The notes under the pieces: model-generated
The model's database searches: none
What the model saw: the letters and a program-made list of their open reading frames with translations, nothing else
What the model was told of the DNA's origin: nothing
Translations under genes and position numbers: made by a program
Shown: positions 11,691 through 23,640 of the stretch, in pieces
Position numbering within the stretch: position 1 is the first letter of the stretch
How the letters are laid out: each line of letters starts with the position of its first letter
Assembly: GCA_003508835.1 (NCBI GenBank)
Contig: PUFA01000003.1
Location: 12,253,501-12,317,500, forward strand
From: Eonycteris spelaea
Taxonomy: Eukaryota > Chordata > Mammalia > Chiroptera > Pteropodidae
Reading direction: 5' to 3'
DNA: 64,000 nt

Positions 11691-13997
11691 ATTATTGAGT
11701 CTCAGGACAGCAGAAGACTCAGAGATTCTTGGAAATTTAAATGTCTAATAATAAATGTTGATGGATTGATAAAATTTGCTTTTTATATTTTACAATTGTT
11801 AGGCTGATTTAATGCAGCATAACTACAAAATATACTTATTTTTGCTGAGATTTTAATGGAGCTTATAATCTAGTGGAAGGAAAGACAATATAAACAAGTA
11901 AACACAAATAAACAAGATGATTTATTAATTTTTGCTACATATATATTGTACATGTTATATATCTCTAGTTTATTGATGATTCTAAATTATGCAGTAGGAT
12001 ATAAATATGAATCTTTTCCCCATCCATTGGTTTTAACACTGCTCTGCTAAATCTCCCTTTCCTGTCCTTTAATGACATCTTGGGCAGAAACCATAACTTT
12101 CCAGTTAATCTAGCTATAAAAACTCAAGCCATTTTAAAACTTTAATCTTAAACTCAATTTACATCCTATTTCCTTGCCTCTTTCCAATAAGATGTTGAGC
12201 CAGTGATCTGGCTGCCAAGAATAGAGGAAGCAAATGTATAGTATGCTCTCAGCCTATTCTGCTGCTAGGTCCCTTCAACAAGGAGGTGATCTCCTTTGAT
12301 GGGGTATTGCTCAATCCTGGATACCTGTCCAAGTGTATACTTGCCTCGGTGAAAATTTCTCGTATGGTAAAGAAGCCTACTCTTTATCCTGGCCCTGACA
12401 TTTCTTTCCAGTTCTTTATTTTTCTCATTTGGATATGGAGGCAGCTCTCGTCTATTGCCTAGGAATACATTCACAGAGTAAACAGAATTGCCCCCATTTT
12501 TTAAGAAGAGTCTTGGGGCCTTATTGGCTTCTGGGAAGGAAAAGGGTTGAATTAGGTGAATCTCGTTCACTTTGGACATGATATTCTTCTTAAGACTAGC
12601 CATATCCATGACTCTCTCTCATCCAATCCTGCTCCTTCTCTACTGTATCACCTCTCCTTCTCTCAATCCCAATTTCATCTAGTCTTTGCATCCAGGGAAA
12701 AACAAAATCTTGCTGTGTAAGCAAGATTTCTATCTTGCACTCTACAGTCTCTTCAAGCTGAGATGCTCTTGGCCTGCTTGACAATCCTTTCTTCTGAGCT
12801 TTGGCCTCTAGTCCTCAATGGTTAAATACCAGGAAATGTGCAGGTCATCACACTTATTTTTATTTGTCTATCTTTCTTCCTTTTGAAATTAGCAAAGTAT
12901 AAATTTCTTTTCAGTTTTGCTATTTGCATGACTGTCACCATGGTGATAGTAATCCAAGACTAAAAGATAACAATAGATACAGATAACGGATAAAGCATGA
13001 TTCAAGACTGTAACTGTATAAAGATATTTATAGAAGAACTCTTAGCCATACTCCCCAACATCCCCCTTTCCCCACTGAAGCGTCACACTGTAGACAGACA
13101 GCCAAATTGAGAAAAAGAATCCTGCTGGTCTTTGGAGAAAATTTCTATTTTCTTGGACAAGTTTGGAGGTGATAACCATTCAACAGCCTGCCCAATAACA
13201 GATCAAAGTAACTGAGTCATCAAGGTGTAGCTGAGTGTGTTGGAATTCTATCCTAGCCAGATTGCCTGGTTTTCCATCCATACCATAGCTTCTAGCTACC
13301 TCAGGTAGTCTCCCATACCTGTACCATTTGCTTGTGGTCAGACTTGTTATTGGTTTAGTAAATACATTGTTCCAGGCACATAAGAAAAACAACAATTAAC
13401 TTTTCAATAGTGGCAGTAGCCCACGTTAAAATGCAATTTTTTGAGGTTCAATTAAAACTGCTTCAGGGAGAGATGGAATGACTTATTTTGCTATTCCTTC
13501 GACGAAAACACCTACTCATGACCTGGTCTGTTTCACTTACACTTTCTATTGTCTCTCTGGATCTTTTTTTTTTCACAAGACCATTTTTGAGACAAGTGAT
13601 TTATTGTGTCTACCAACAGAGGGAGTAAAGTGAGTAAAATTAAATGTTAGTTGCATGTATGTTAGCTACATGTTAGAAATTAAAATAAAAGGTATATCTG
13701 CCTACCTTTCAAGATAATAGCAATTTTGTAGACTAGCATTGAATATTTTCCATTGGGGGAGGTTATTAAGTAATTTAAGCAAATGAAGTCAAAGTTTACA
13801 TAAAAAAAAAAACAATGAGAAGATACAGTCACATGAACAATTAATTTTTCATGTTCATTTGAAAATAAGTTGTCTGAATAGATGAAATATATCAAAGTAA
13901 CATTTGCACAGGGAGTTTTAATGCACAGCACACATTAAAATTTTTCTCTTATTTAATGTTTATATCTTTCTACTTATGTCATGCTTGCTTTGAGATG
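11691..13997. other. Unique sequence including a balanced-composition block at 12230-12830
   Basis: No repeat is identified. Around 12230-12830 base composition is less AT-rich and two adjacent minus-strand frames are open (12784-12596 and 12609-12265, 62 and 114 codons). I recognise no domain in either and they overlap in different frames, so I do not call a gene. The rest is AT-rich. Confidence 0.45.
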
Positions 13998-14215
13998 TTT
14001 ACAAATGTTAACTCATTTAATGTTTATATCAACCACACGTTAGGCATTATTATCATGCATATTTTACAAAACAGGAAACTGGGATGAGTGGTAGGTAAAT
14101 AATTGCCAGGTTTCACACAATAAGGCAAGCACAGAGGCTGGACTTGAATGAGGATAAGCCACCTCAGAAATACCGGCTCTGAATTGCTACACCAGGTTAC
14201 AAGAAGACCGGCCCC
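13998..14215 (-). mobile_element. MIR SINE
   Basis: On the plus strand it reads as the MIR antisense: 'taactcatttaatgtttata', then 'ggcattattatca', 'attttacaaaacaggaaact' and the tRNA-derived part as 'ggctggacttgaatgagg'. It lies just upstream of another MIR in the opposite orientation. Confidence 0.85.
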
Positions 14216-14239
14216 TGAGCCACAGTCTGACATTGCTGC

Positions 14240-14475
14240 CTTTCAGAGTGTGTGGTGAGCTCATGCACTATGCCGCCATACAGATGTGAGTTTCAGTCCT
14301 GGCTCTGCCACATGCTGGATGTCTGACCTTGGGCAAGAACCTGCAGTGTTTCATTATCTGTATGCCATTTAATTCAGAGTGTTGAAGGGAGGATATAAAT
14401 ATGTAATACAGATAAAAGAAAGCATTTAGAATCCTGCTTGTCATGTGGACAATACTCAAAAGCATTACTTATTAA
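14240..14475 (+). mobile_element. MIR SINE
   Basis: Near full-length MIR: the tRNA-like 5' region ending 'tttcagtcctggctctgcca', the core 'gtctgaccttgggcaagaac', a 'ttcattatctgtatgcca' stretch, and the tail 'gcatttagaatcctgcttgt'. Together with the preceding MIR it forms a head-to-head inverted pair. Confidence 0.9.
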
Positions 14476-14519
14476 TATTTCTATTAGATAATATTAAAGA
14501 ACATAGAATGTGCCAATCA

Positions 14520-14820
14520 CTACCACCAGTCCAGTCTAAGCATTCATATCTCTTGCCTAGACTGCTGCTCATGACTTTGAGTTTGACTCTCCATCTCCAA
14601 CTCTACCTCTGACCCAGAAAGCATCCTTTTTAAACTGCAAATTCCATCATATCTATGCAAATTTAAATCTTTCACTGATTTCCAAGATTCCTATGTTAAA
14701 ATACAAAAGCTTCAGCAGGGCTTACAGGATCATGGGGCTTACATGATCTGGTATCTCTCGTATATCAGTCCCATCTCAATTACTCTCTTTCACATACTTC
14801 ATGTATATAAGAGACTAATA
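14520..14820 (+). mobile_element. L2 LINE fragment
   Basis: Words of the L2 3' UTR are present in order: 'agcatcctttttaaactgca', a 'tttaaatctttcactgattt' stretch corresponding to the 'cccttcagtggcttccca' part of the consensus, and 'ggggcttacatgatctggta'. Confidence 0.75.
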
Positions 14821-14999
14821 AAAAAAATCAACAATCATAATACTGTTCATTAATTCCACAGGCCTTTATTGAATGCCTATTCAAGTTTGAGCCGCCAAGG
14901 GACCACAAAATGGGAAGAGCTACGTGTTCTTCCACATGCATGTAAACATTAATAGGCATTTACATAACATCTATTCATATGGCCCCTTTCTTTTCCTTC

Positions 15000-15175
15000 T
15001 CAAGTGAGCTTCCTGCCAATGCCTGCTTTCACTGCATCCTTCTCTTCCAATTAGTTCTCTAATGGTTTAATTATGACCTTTGTCCCATCTCTACCACTGA
15101 AACTATTCTCACTCAGATTATCAATGATATTTGTGGTAGATTCTGATAGTTGTCTTTCTAATACCCATTTCTTTC
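15000..15175 (+). mobile_element. L2 LINE fragment
   Basis: The stretch 'ctaccactgaaactattctc' and 'atcaatgatatttgtggtag' resembles the L2 3' UTR segment 'actgaaactgctcttgctaaggtcac'-type words. It may belong to the same L2 family insertion as the neighbouring piece but is not in consensus order with it. Confidence 0.5.
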
Positions 15176-15196
15176 CCTCTCTCTCTTTTGTTCTTT

Positions 15197-15218
15197 TGTT
15201 GTTGTTGTTGTTGTTGTT
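15197..15218 (+). repeat. (GTT)n microsatellite
   Basis: Seven uninterrupted GTT units at the end of a T/C-rich stretch. Confidence 0.9.
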
Positions 15219-15800
15219 TTATGAAGAGAAGAACAGAGAGGGGGGGAGAATGTTTAGGACAATAATGTAACCAGCTTTATTTAAAAAAAAAAAAACAACT
15301 TCATTACCTATATTTCTTTGCAGCTTAGGAACTGTAATTGTCAGTCTACAGAGCATTTCTGGGAAATAATATGTTTTCCTGATTTAAAAAAGTAGTGCAC
15401 TTTTCTCCTCGTTATATATTTTTTTTTCTTTTCTTTTTTTTTTTTTTTATTCTTTCTGCTTGTAATGGAGACATGAAGCTGGAGATGGAGCAGCCATCTT
15501 GTGATCATAATATGACCATAAAGATGAGAAACTACATGCAAAGAAAAGAAAATTTGAAAAACCCTGAGACATTAATGAGGTTGCGAAGTCCCTGCAGAAC
15601 TCCTGAAACTTCTTGTTTCTGGACTTTGTTACATGAGCATAAGGTTTCTGTATTTAGTTACTAAACACAGTCCGTAGCTGATATGGACTCCCAATTACCA
15701 AGTCCAACAGTCAATGTTTGCTTTTATATTTCTGAAACACTTTAAAGCATTTGGTTCTGTTGATAATTTTTTTTTCTCACTTGAATCCCTTTCTACATCA

Positions 15801-15842
15801 GTGTGTGTGTGTGTGTGTGTGTTGTGCGTGCATGTGCGTGTG
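15801..15842 (+). repeat. (GT)n microsatellite, degenerate at its 3' end
   Basis: Eleven perfect GT units (15801-15822) followed by GT/GC interrupted copies to about 15842. Confidence 0.95.
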
Positions 15843-16257
15843 TTATAACTCCTTCCTGGTTCTTTCCTTCCATCTTCCTATGTCTTCTCTTCGTAGTTAC
15901 TTTCTAAGTTCCTATTCTTTTTATCATCTATAATATATTGCATTCCTCATTATTTTTTTGTTGTGTCCTTTTATTTTTAGTCTCTCTTTGCACATTCTAT
16001 CTAAAAGATATTATCTTTATCAAGACTTTTACTCTAAACTACATCTCCAAAAGTCAAAATCTTTGTATCTCTGGTCCAAAGTTCTTAATTATAAACTTAA
16101 CAAATAGCCTACAGAACATTTATACCCAGTATTCCATAGTGATTTCAAACTCAGGGCTTCTAAGACTAAGATTAAAATCTCAACTTCTTGCCACAATTCT
16201 GGAAAGAATTACCTTTGTTTTTACCTTCATTATGTTATGTGATTTTTTTTTTTTTTG

Positions 16258-16313
16258 CAGTGTTTACCAGCTTTACAATAGCATTTTCTTATAGCATTTA
16301 CCAGATTTACAAT
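16258..16313 (+). repeat. Short tandem duplication around 'tttaccag.tttacaat'
   Basis: A 22-bp segment at 16258-16279 recurs at 16292-16313 with few changes, giving a 34-bp offset. Most likely a local duplication. Confidence 0.75.
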
Positions 16314-16689
16314 TTATGGCAGGCATCACGCACACACAAAAAAATACAACTCAGTTTGACTTAAACAAAAGGAAACGTATTATCCCTCATAACAACTAGC
16401 TAGATTGGGATCTCTAGCATTAGTTAATTCAGCAAGTCAATAATAATATCAAGGGCCCTTGTCATTTCAGTCCTTCCACTGTACCACCTTTGTCATGTCA
16501 CCACATGATTGACATAGGTTGAGACATCAAATCCAAACACGTATAAGTCTAGAAGAAGGAGAGAATGTCTTTGCCTGTGTAACTCTTTTTAAGAGCAAAG
16601 AATGTTGCTAAGCAGACTCAGCTTCATTATCCAGAACTGTAAATCATGTTCTTTTGTAAAGAAATCGTCATAAGGAAAAATGGGGAAAG

Positions 16690-17010
16690 GAGGCTTTCAC
16701 ACCTGCTATTTTACCGTTCTCCTCTAACTCCTTATTCTTAAATTTTTCTTTCTCAGATAAGCCTTTTTGACAACCTTCTCTCTCTTATTTTACCAGACAT
16801 ACAGCTTGTTTTGTCTCATCCAATCCTTTAGTCATTCTTAGCAGTACTTGTAATGATAAGGCTTTAAATATTTATTTGGTTATTTAATTGTTTCTTCACT
16901 GGACCCAATGTATCAGGAAGACAGACTGTGTCTATTTGTTCACAGCTATATTAGCAATGTTAGAAGAGTGCCTGGCCCAGAGTATTAACACATAATAAAT
17001 ATTCATTGAA
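16690..17010 (+). mobile_element. L2 LINE 3' end
   Basis: The segment matches the L2 3' terminus: 'cagataagcctttttgacaa', 'agactgtgtctatttgttca', 'agagtgcctggcccagagta' and 'aataaatattcattgaataa'. The last is the L2 3' end pattern. Confidence 0.8.
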
Positions 17011-17078
17011 TAAATGGATTAAGATAGAGGAATGAGTGGTTTGATTATATAGGAAAAAAGATTCTCCATTCAGATACT

Positions 17079-17337
17079 TGTGACTTATAGAAGCAGACCA
17101 AGTTCTATTTTGATTGTGCATTGGTAATTCCAAACGTGTCACACCTTGGGACAGTAATAAACAAATTTAAAAAATGTATCTATATTTACCTAAAACAAAA
17201 GCCACTGTGAAATAGTCAAAATAGTTTGGTGAAGATCATATTGCACCAGAAAATATGATTTCTACAATTAAAGGTTTGAGGTACTGCAGTGGAGTCATGC
17301 ACTCATATTCTAAAATGTATCATTTTAACGTAGAAAA
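17079..17337 (+). repeat. Left arm of a ~260-bp inverted repeat pair
   Basis: This segment is the reverse complement of 19781-20043. By hand alignment roughly 27 substitutions, mostly transitions, and a few 1-3 bp gaps fall over about 260 bp, so identity is near 90%. Longest shared stretches include 'tgcattggtaattccaaac' and 'tatctatatttacctaaaac'. I recognise no transposon family in it, and similarity stops abruptly at both ends. The copies are separated by about 2.44 kb. Confidence 0.9.
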
Positions 17338-17344
17338 ATTTATA

Positions 17345-19780
17345 TCTTGGGTAAACTGCTAAAAGGGGCTCACTCTTCCACTAGAAAGAGATCATTTTAC
17401 TATTCATTAATAATTACAATAACAAATACAATTCAAACAGCAATTATTAGCATACATGTAATATGTAAGTTTACATAGGATTTTCATTCCCATTATCTCA
17501 TTTCCAAGGTTGTTTTTTGGATTAAATTTCTTTTTGAAAAGAATAATATATTCTCATTCCAAAACTTCAAAATACATATTCTCTTATAGATATATTTGCA
17601 TGTAAAACAAAACATACTCACATGTACACACACACACACACACATTCAGAAATGTACACACAAACTTAAATGAAGAATATACCATTTATCAGTAGCCAAA
17701 AGAGTGGTAGGTTGGCATTTTAGTCTACATGAATACTGTTTTCTTCTACTGAAGGTTCTCATCATCATTAAAAGCTCTTAGATCCTTCCCTCCCATTTCT
17801 CTGATATACACAAAAATATATTTTGTTTTTATTTCTGGAAAAATGTTTAACATTGCTTGCACTTTGATTGTTGCAATATACTTATTTATATAAGTTAGTT
17901 TGATTATTCTGACACAAACATTTTAGCGCATAAACAAACCATGACTTACGTAAAATATAATTTTATATAAAATTATTAGAAGTTCCTTATATAGAAGTTC
18001 CCTGTGCTAAGGGTGTACTAATGGGCATTAGCCCAGTAATGCACCTCAACCATAATTCATAACTGCAGCTGAAAGCACAAAATGACATTTTCCTCGAGCA
18101 TTAGACTGAAGCATTTCTTGTTCCAGAGTCTCACCATCACCATCAGCCAATTTGAGATGCTCAAAAGTTTCTATGTTGAGTGGAAGAGGTATTGGGTCAC
18201 TTCACTGCCTTAGTAAAGCAGGCGGAGATATTCCCTGAGGGCATCCTCTGGCTCTTGGGTAATGTGAGGATGATAACTGAGCTCCCAGTTGCCCTCCTGT
18301 TGGGTGAGCAGGGCCCCTAAAGGTCAGTGGACAGTTGGTTGCAATGGAACTTACATCTCGGGACCTGAGGTCCTAAGAGAAGGAACAGCTTTCTTTAAGT
18401 GTAGTGATTGGGAATTGGTTCTTTTTAAGTATTTGGAGGAAAATTGAAATTACAGTTCTTCACTCTCTTCTCTCATTTGCCATTATATGTGGGCGAGTGG
18501 GGGATAGCGAACAATAAATTGCACTACTTAGAGATGTAGGCTAAACCGTTCTTTTGGCAGCTGTGTCAATAAAGTATACACATAACATCAGTTTCCCATT
18601 ATACACATCATTCAGAGTCATATATTACTCAGTATAATGGAAAAAAAGGAGACCAAAACTTAAAATGAAAAGAGAAATTGAAGTACAACTAGAGCAAGTA
18701 GCAGCTGAGCCAACAGCAGCCAGCACAGTGAAACATTTAGTCGGTTCTCCTGGAAAACAAGTGCTTCTGGCATTAATGACCCTCAATGTCACGTCCCAGA
18801 AAGCTGACGAGCAGATGGGGTGCAAGAATATTGGAAGCAAATTTTTCTTGCTATTCGCAGGTAATTGGAAATAAATAGACGACTGCCCCCACACATCGCC
18901 CTGCAGATTGTGATTTGGTTCAAGAGTTTTGAAGGTGAATGTTTCTGTCTGTTTGCATTGACTTTGATGTGGATTTTTCAAAGTGAGTGTGATAGGACAG
19001 TCACCATGTAGGTATGCTACGGGTGCAAAAATGAGTGTTTCCTGAGGATCAGATGGAGGAGGTGGTTATCGATTCATCCTTCCACTTCTCTATATACCCG
19101 GATGTAATCAACTTCTGCCCAGTTGTTGGCAGAGGCTAATACTTGCTTCAGAATGGCTGTTCATTCGGCCCTGGAACCAAGACCCCAAGCTTGGTGAGGT
19201 TCCTCTGCCTTACTCAATAGACTTCCAAATAATCACAATTACCTATTTATTTTCTAACTGTAAACAAAATCCACTTTTTATTGCCCCGAGAAGGCTGGCC
19301 AAGAAGAGCATCTTTCTTTAGAAAAGGATTTGTTTTGATGCACACATACATAATATGCACACAACATACTCATTTCATGAGCTTTCTAAAATTTAGGTTT
19401 GTAAAGCGGTTTGCAAGATGTGGTACTAGTCAGGGATTGTTTTGGCAGATCCGTCATATACATTTTGAAAGAGCTCACCTTCTATTGTTGTGAAAACTTA
19501 GATTTTTACAATTAGATTCCATTAAAGGGTCCATAATTCTCATCTTATTTTCTAAAAGAATTCCATGGAGTTTTCATTCAAAATTTAAAATTTTATTACA
19601 CTTTCAGTGTTCAGTGTTCTTGATACACAAATGTCACAGTGATGTAATATTTTTGAAAACTGTGGCTGTCATTGCAGCAGGGTGTAAGATAGACTGGGTT
19701 TTGTGAGTATCCTTCCAGCTGCCACACTTTGTTATTAAGGAAAAGCTTTAAGCTTTCTCTCTGTATCAGTCTCCAAAGGT
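17345..19780. other. Spacer between inverted arms; mostly unique
   Basis: Includes a (CA)n run (17626-17644) and less AT-rich sequence at 18030-18390 and 18620-19000. The frames open on both strands at 18625-18981 (minus) and 18665-18874 (plus) overlap one another and have no recognised domain. No repeat family recognised. Confidence 0.45.
17626..17644 (+). repeat. (CA)n short run
   Basis: Perfect CA dinucleotides in an otherwise AT-rich context. Confidence 0.85.
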
Positions 19781-20043
19781 TTCTTCTACATTAAAATGAT
19801 AACATTTTAGAATACGAGTACATGATCCAGTGCAGTACCTCAAAACTTTAATAATCGCAGAAATCATATTTTTGTGGTGCAATGTGATCTTCACTAAACT
19901 ATTTTGGATATTTCATAGTAGCTTTTGTTTTAGGTAAATATAGATACATTTTTAAAATTTGTTTATATGCCTTCCCAATGTGTGACATGTTTGGAATTAC
20001 CAATGCACAGTCAAGATAAAACTTGATCTGCTTCTATGTCACA
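19781..20043 (-). repeat. Right arm of the ~260-bp inverted repeat pair
   Basis: Reverse complement of 17079-17337 at about 90% identity by eye. The outer flanks (before 19781 and after 20043) do not match the flanks of the left arm, so the shared unit is bounded. No terminal inverted repeats or target duplications are evident around either copy. Confidence 0.9.
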
Positions 20044-22789
20044 TTGTGATTTGGATTTATAGATCACTCCTAGATTTATTACAAAGAATGAAAAAAAAAA
20101 GAAATAATTCTTATTTTTCTTGTGGTTTTCATTTGGTTTGGGGAGGTAGAAGTGGAAGGAGCAGAAATATCTTAATCTTTCATAGTAAAGCTAACATTTT
20201 AAATAAAATATTTTTCAAAACATCCAGAAAACTGCTCTGGATCAACATTCATTAGTAAACCTATGTTCTCCTTTATTCATTTTTATATGAGAGCAGAGAG
20301 ACCTTCACTTAATGTTCTCATTTATTTTGTAATGGCCAATGAGATAATATTAGTGTTCTGGAGGGTTTTTGGCTTTGTCTTTTAAAATGTTACTATGTAC
20401 TTAAAGTAACTTCTTAGGATGTCTATTTCTCTCATACCCTTTTATTTTTGTTTACAGGCTCATATTTTAATCATTAAGATCTTTTTAAAGAAACCAAAAC
20501 CAACTTTTTTTTGTATATTGAAAGAGATAAGTTCCATTTTAGTGAAATGTGCAAAAGTGTTTTTTTCAGTATAAAATAATAGCAGTAAATAAAGAAAACC
20601 TCAGAATCATTATCCTGTATTCAAATTCAATGTTATCTACTGAGCAAGAACAATAGAGATGTCAAGCATTTGTGAGAAGACTCTAGTACCCAATTTAAAA
20701 TAAATGGTTAGTTGTGTGGTTTAAGAAATTCAGTTTACATTTATTAAGCAATTACATATAAAAAATACTAGAATAATATCTAATTTGATGAAACAAGTTA
20801 GTTCCTTTCCCAACTCAATGAAGCCTAGGCCAAAATTTATCCTTAGGGGGAAAAAAAAATTAAAAATGCCAGAATTAAGTGATACTGTCCTAGGATATGT
20901 GATTAGATTTCAATGTGATTAGAGAAGTCTGCAGTACCAGCAAGAATAGGGAACACAAAAGATGTTTTCTATTTCTTCTCTCATAGTTCAGTCATCTGTC
21001 TGCTGGGAACTTCTGAGCTCTCACTCCTTTATGCCAATTGCCGATTCACAAGCAGTGGGAGGGTTGATGCTAAGGAGACCTGACAGCACAGAGCAGAGAG
21101 GCACCAAAATAATCCTATGCCCCTGAGTGGCCCTGTGGACACGGACACTATAAGATATAGAAATGAGGCCATAGAGCAAGGAGGCATCATTTTGGTGTCC
21201 CTCGGGCCTGTAGGAGTCAAAATAAAGCAACTGTCAGAACAAAAGGTTATTCCCTATAGGCTTGCATGTGATGGCATGGAATTTTGATTGGAATTTTTTT
21301 GCCATTCCTAAGTCAATATTGCAAAGAAAAAAAATGTTTACTTTCTCGTAGTGCATGATCTACTTTTCTTAAAAAAAAAAAAATTGATATCCTCCCTCCC
21401 TTCTACCCTCTGCCTCCTTATAGAAGATACTGAGTTACAATCATTTTTGTGGAATTGTTGTACTAAAAGCTGAGTCTAGGTGAGTAGAACCCATAGAGAG
21501 ATAGGAAAAAAAGAAATACAATGTCTCTTCAATGCCAGATGACACCAAATGGATTTAAGGCCACTCTCTGAAAATCTCTTGGAGTAGGAGTTTCCATTAA
21601 GGAATGTGTATAGCAATGAGCTAAGACTCTATCATATATTCTATACCTATTTAAGTATATGGGGCAGCATCACATGTTTCACTATAAAAATAAATAAATA
21701 AAAATTTAAGGTCATAACTTTTCTCTTCAATGAGTTTCAATCCATCAGAGAATCTAGATTAATATACACAAAATAATTACCAATTATATTGGGTAACTAT
21801 TTCTCAGAATTATTTGATTCTCAATCATACAGATATAAATGAAATTGCTATTGATATGAACTTGACATGTTACATTTGACAATTTTTTTATGGCTTTAAT
21901 AACCATTGTTATATAATCAGAGAGCCTAAGATTTCTGAATGATCCGGGAATGTGGTCCAACAACTGCGGTTTCTGAAGATATGGGAATATTTTTTGAAGA
22001 TTAATGAGTCACTTAGATATTACAAATTTTTGCTTACATGAGTCTAATGATTTAGATGAAAAGTTAAACAAATGACCTTTTATATAAATAGGCTTTTCCT
22101 CTGTTAGTCCAGCCATCATTGTTTATTGTCACCTAAGTAATTCCCTAAAGTTCTCATGTTTTTTTTTTTTTTTTTCAGATAATTTAACATGGTATAGATA
22201 CTCTTCGAGCTGATATATGGGAAAGTAGATAATTGTTTAAGCACACAAATGGTAAAGAAGAGGTCTCCAGTGGCACTATTTTAGTGCACCCCATTTACTG
22301 GGTGGTCTTTGAAATGAACATGTGGCTTTTTAATTGAAAAATCTATTAACGACCCAAAGAGATACTTACACCAGGTAAAAATGCCCTTTCAAGTACCAGT
22401 GAGTTAAGTTTGTTAGAGATGAAAGAAAAATATGCCCTCTTGTGCTTTCTGCACTTCTTGGGGGTGGGGATAGAGGGGAGGAGAGAAAGGAGTAATGCAA
22501 ATCGAGTTCTAGTTCTAAACTAATTTTAATACAACTGGGTTGTATCACCCGTGATTTTATAAATACTTTGGAATAAAATGTAGTGATTGCATAATAGCCC
22601 ATCAAATAGGAGGTTGATTAGTTCAGTCAGTTTTATATGCAGTTTAGCTATTATTTTCTACTAGAATGGAAGAAACTGAGCAAAACTGTCACCATCAGAG
22701 TGATGTTTGGCAGATAAGAACCAAGGATCAGTCGCACTTATAATATGCAAAGTCTAAAGAAAGTAATAGTTAATTCTTCTGTCTGATCC
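20044..22789. other. Unique sequence with A/T homopolymers
   Basis: No transposon recognised. It holds a T-run at about 22160-22177 and an A-run near 21371-21383. A block of more balanced composition at 20990-21235 has overlapping minus-strand frames (21021-21230) without a known domain. Confidence 0.45.
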
Positions 22790-23100
22790 CCTGTTCTCAA
22801 GTCAATATCGTTTCAGAATCGTGTTTCCTTAAGCATTATAAGTATGACTCATTGGGACCTTTGACAATCCTACCTATCTCTCCCAACCTGAGTTGTCATG
22901 TCATGCAAGTTACTTTCTCTTTTATCACATAGATTAATTTGGATGCTATGTTATACCTTGGTATTTTGTTCTGGAACTCTTCTTTTCAAGTGCAATTTAT
23001 TATTTTCCTTGAATTTCAGTGTTTCTGGAAAATGGTTTCCCCTCATTCTAACACATACACAAAATTCTCTTCCTCAGTAAAAGTCTTTAAGTTTCATGTT
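22790..23100 (+). mobile_element. Possible L2 LINE fragment
   Basis: The stretch 'gacaatcctacctatctctc' followed by 'ccaacctgagttgtcatgtc' resembles the L2 segment 'cctgcctacctctccaacctcatc'-type words, and the rest is pyrimidine-rich as in L2. Highly diverged. Confidence 0.4.
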
Positions 23101-23229
23101 GTTAGTGTATGTTGCTGGCTTCTAGTGAACAAGGGACAGAGGAAGTAGTGACTAGTATCAGAATCATGAGTGGAGATATGTTTTATTCATAAACTTTGTA
23201 CCTCCAGTGAAATTAAAAGCAAAGTAAAG

Positions 23230-23640
23230 GGTCGAAGCTGTGAACCCTTTTTCCTAGAGCCTGTAAACCAATAAAGGCTTTATATTAGCTATCGATATCT
23301 ATCTCTGAGTTGCCTTAATAACATCTTATTCCCTGTTTTCACCAGCCATCAATAATATTTCTGCCTGCTCGCTCAGGCCCCTATCTCTGCGTGCAATTGC
23401 ATTATAAGGGTCTATAAGCCCAATTTGCTTCACATTCTTATTTTTGGAAAAGGCTGGCTGGCTTTTGTAATGAGAGCAGCTGCCAAGAAGGCTTGACAGA
23501 ATTTGTGGCCCATCTGGCTTATAATCTTCACTCAATATCTCAGAGGCCTAAACTCTGAGACCTGCTGATAAGCTCAGGCGTCCAGGCAAGCGATGGCAGC
23601 CTTCTCTGTGATTTCTCATTAAGGACAGGGACATCTCTCT
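23230..23640. other. Candidate conserved non-coding element
   Basis: Composition is more balanced than the surroundings and not repeat-like. Homeodomain-type ATTA/TAAT cores sit close to an E-box CAGCTG (23478-23483) and a 'gcaattgcattataagg' segment (about 23392-23408). These resemble developmental enhancers, but conservation cannot be judged from one sequence. Confidence 0.3.

Larger units (their letters stand above)
15219..16689. other. Unique pyrimidine-rich sequence with homopolymers
   Basis: Contains an A-run (about 15282-15295), a T-rich block (15418-15450), a (GT)n run and a T-run before 16256. Open frames at 15395-15664 and 15938-16294 run through T-rich sequence and show no domain; I take them as chance. 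Confidence 0.5.

Noticed and set aside
12265..12784. Two adjacent minus-strand frames (114 and 62 codons) as a possible small gene or processed pseudogene
   Set aside because: No recognisable domain, the frames overlap in different phases, and such lengths are expected by chance in 64 kb; no poly(A) tail or target duplication was seen for a processed copy.
18625..18981. Frames open on both strands as a small exon
   Set aside because: They are mirror shadows of each other and show no domain or splice context I could support.
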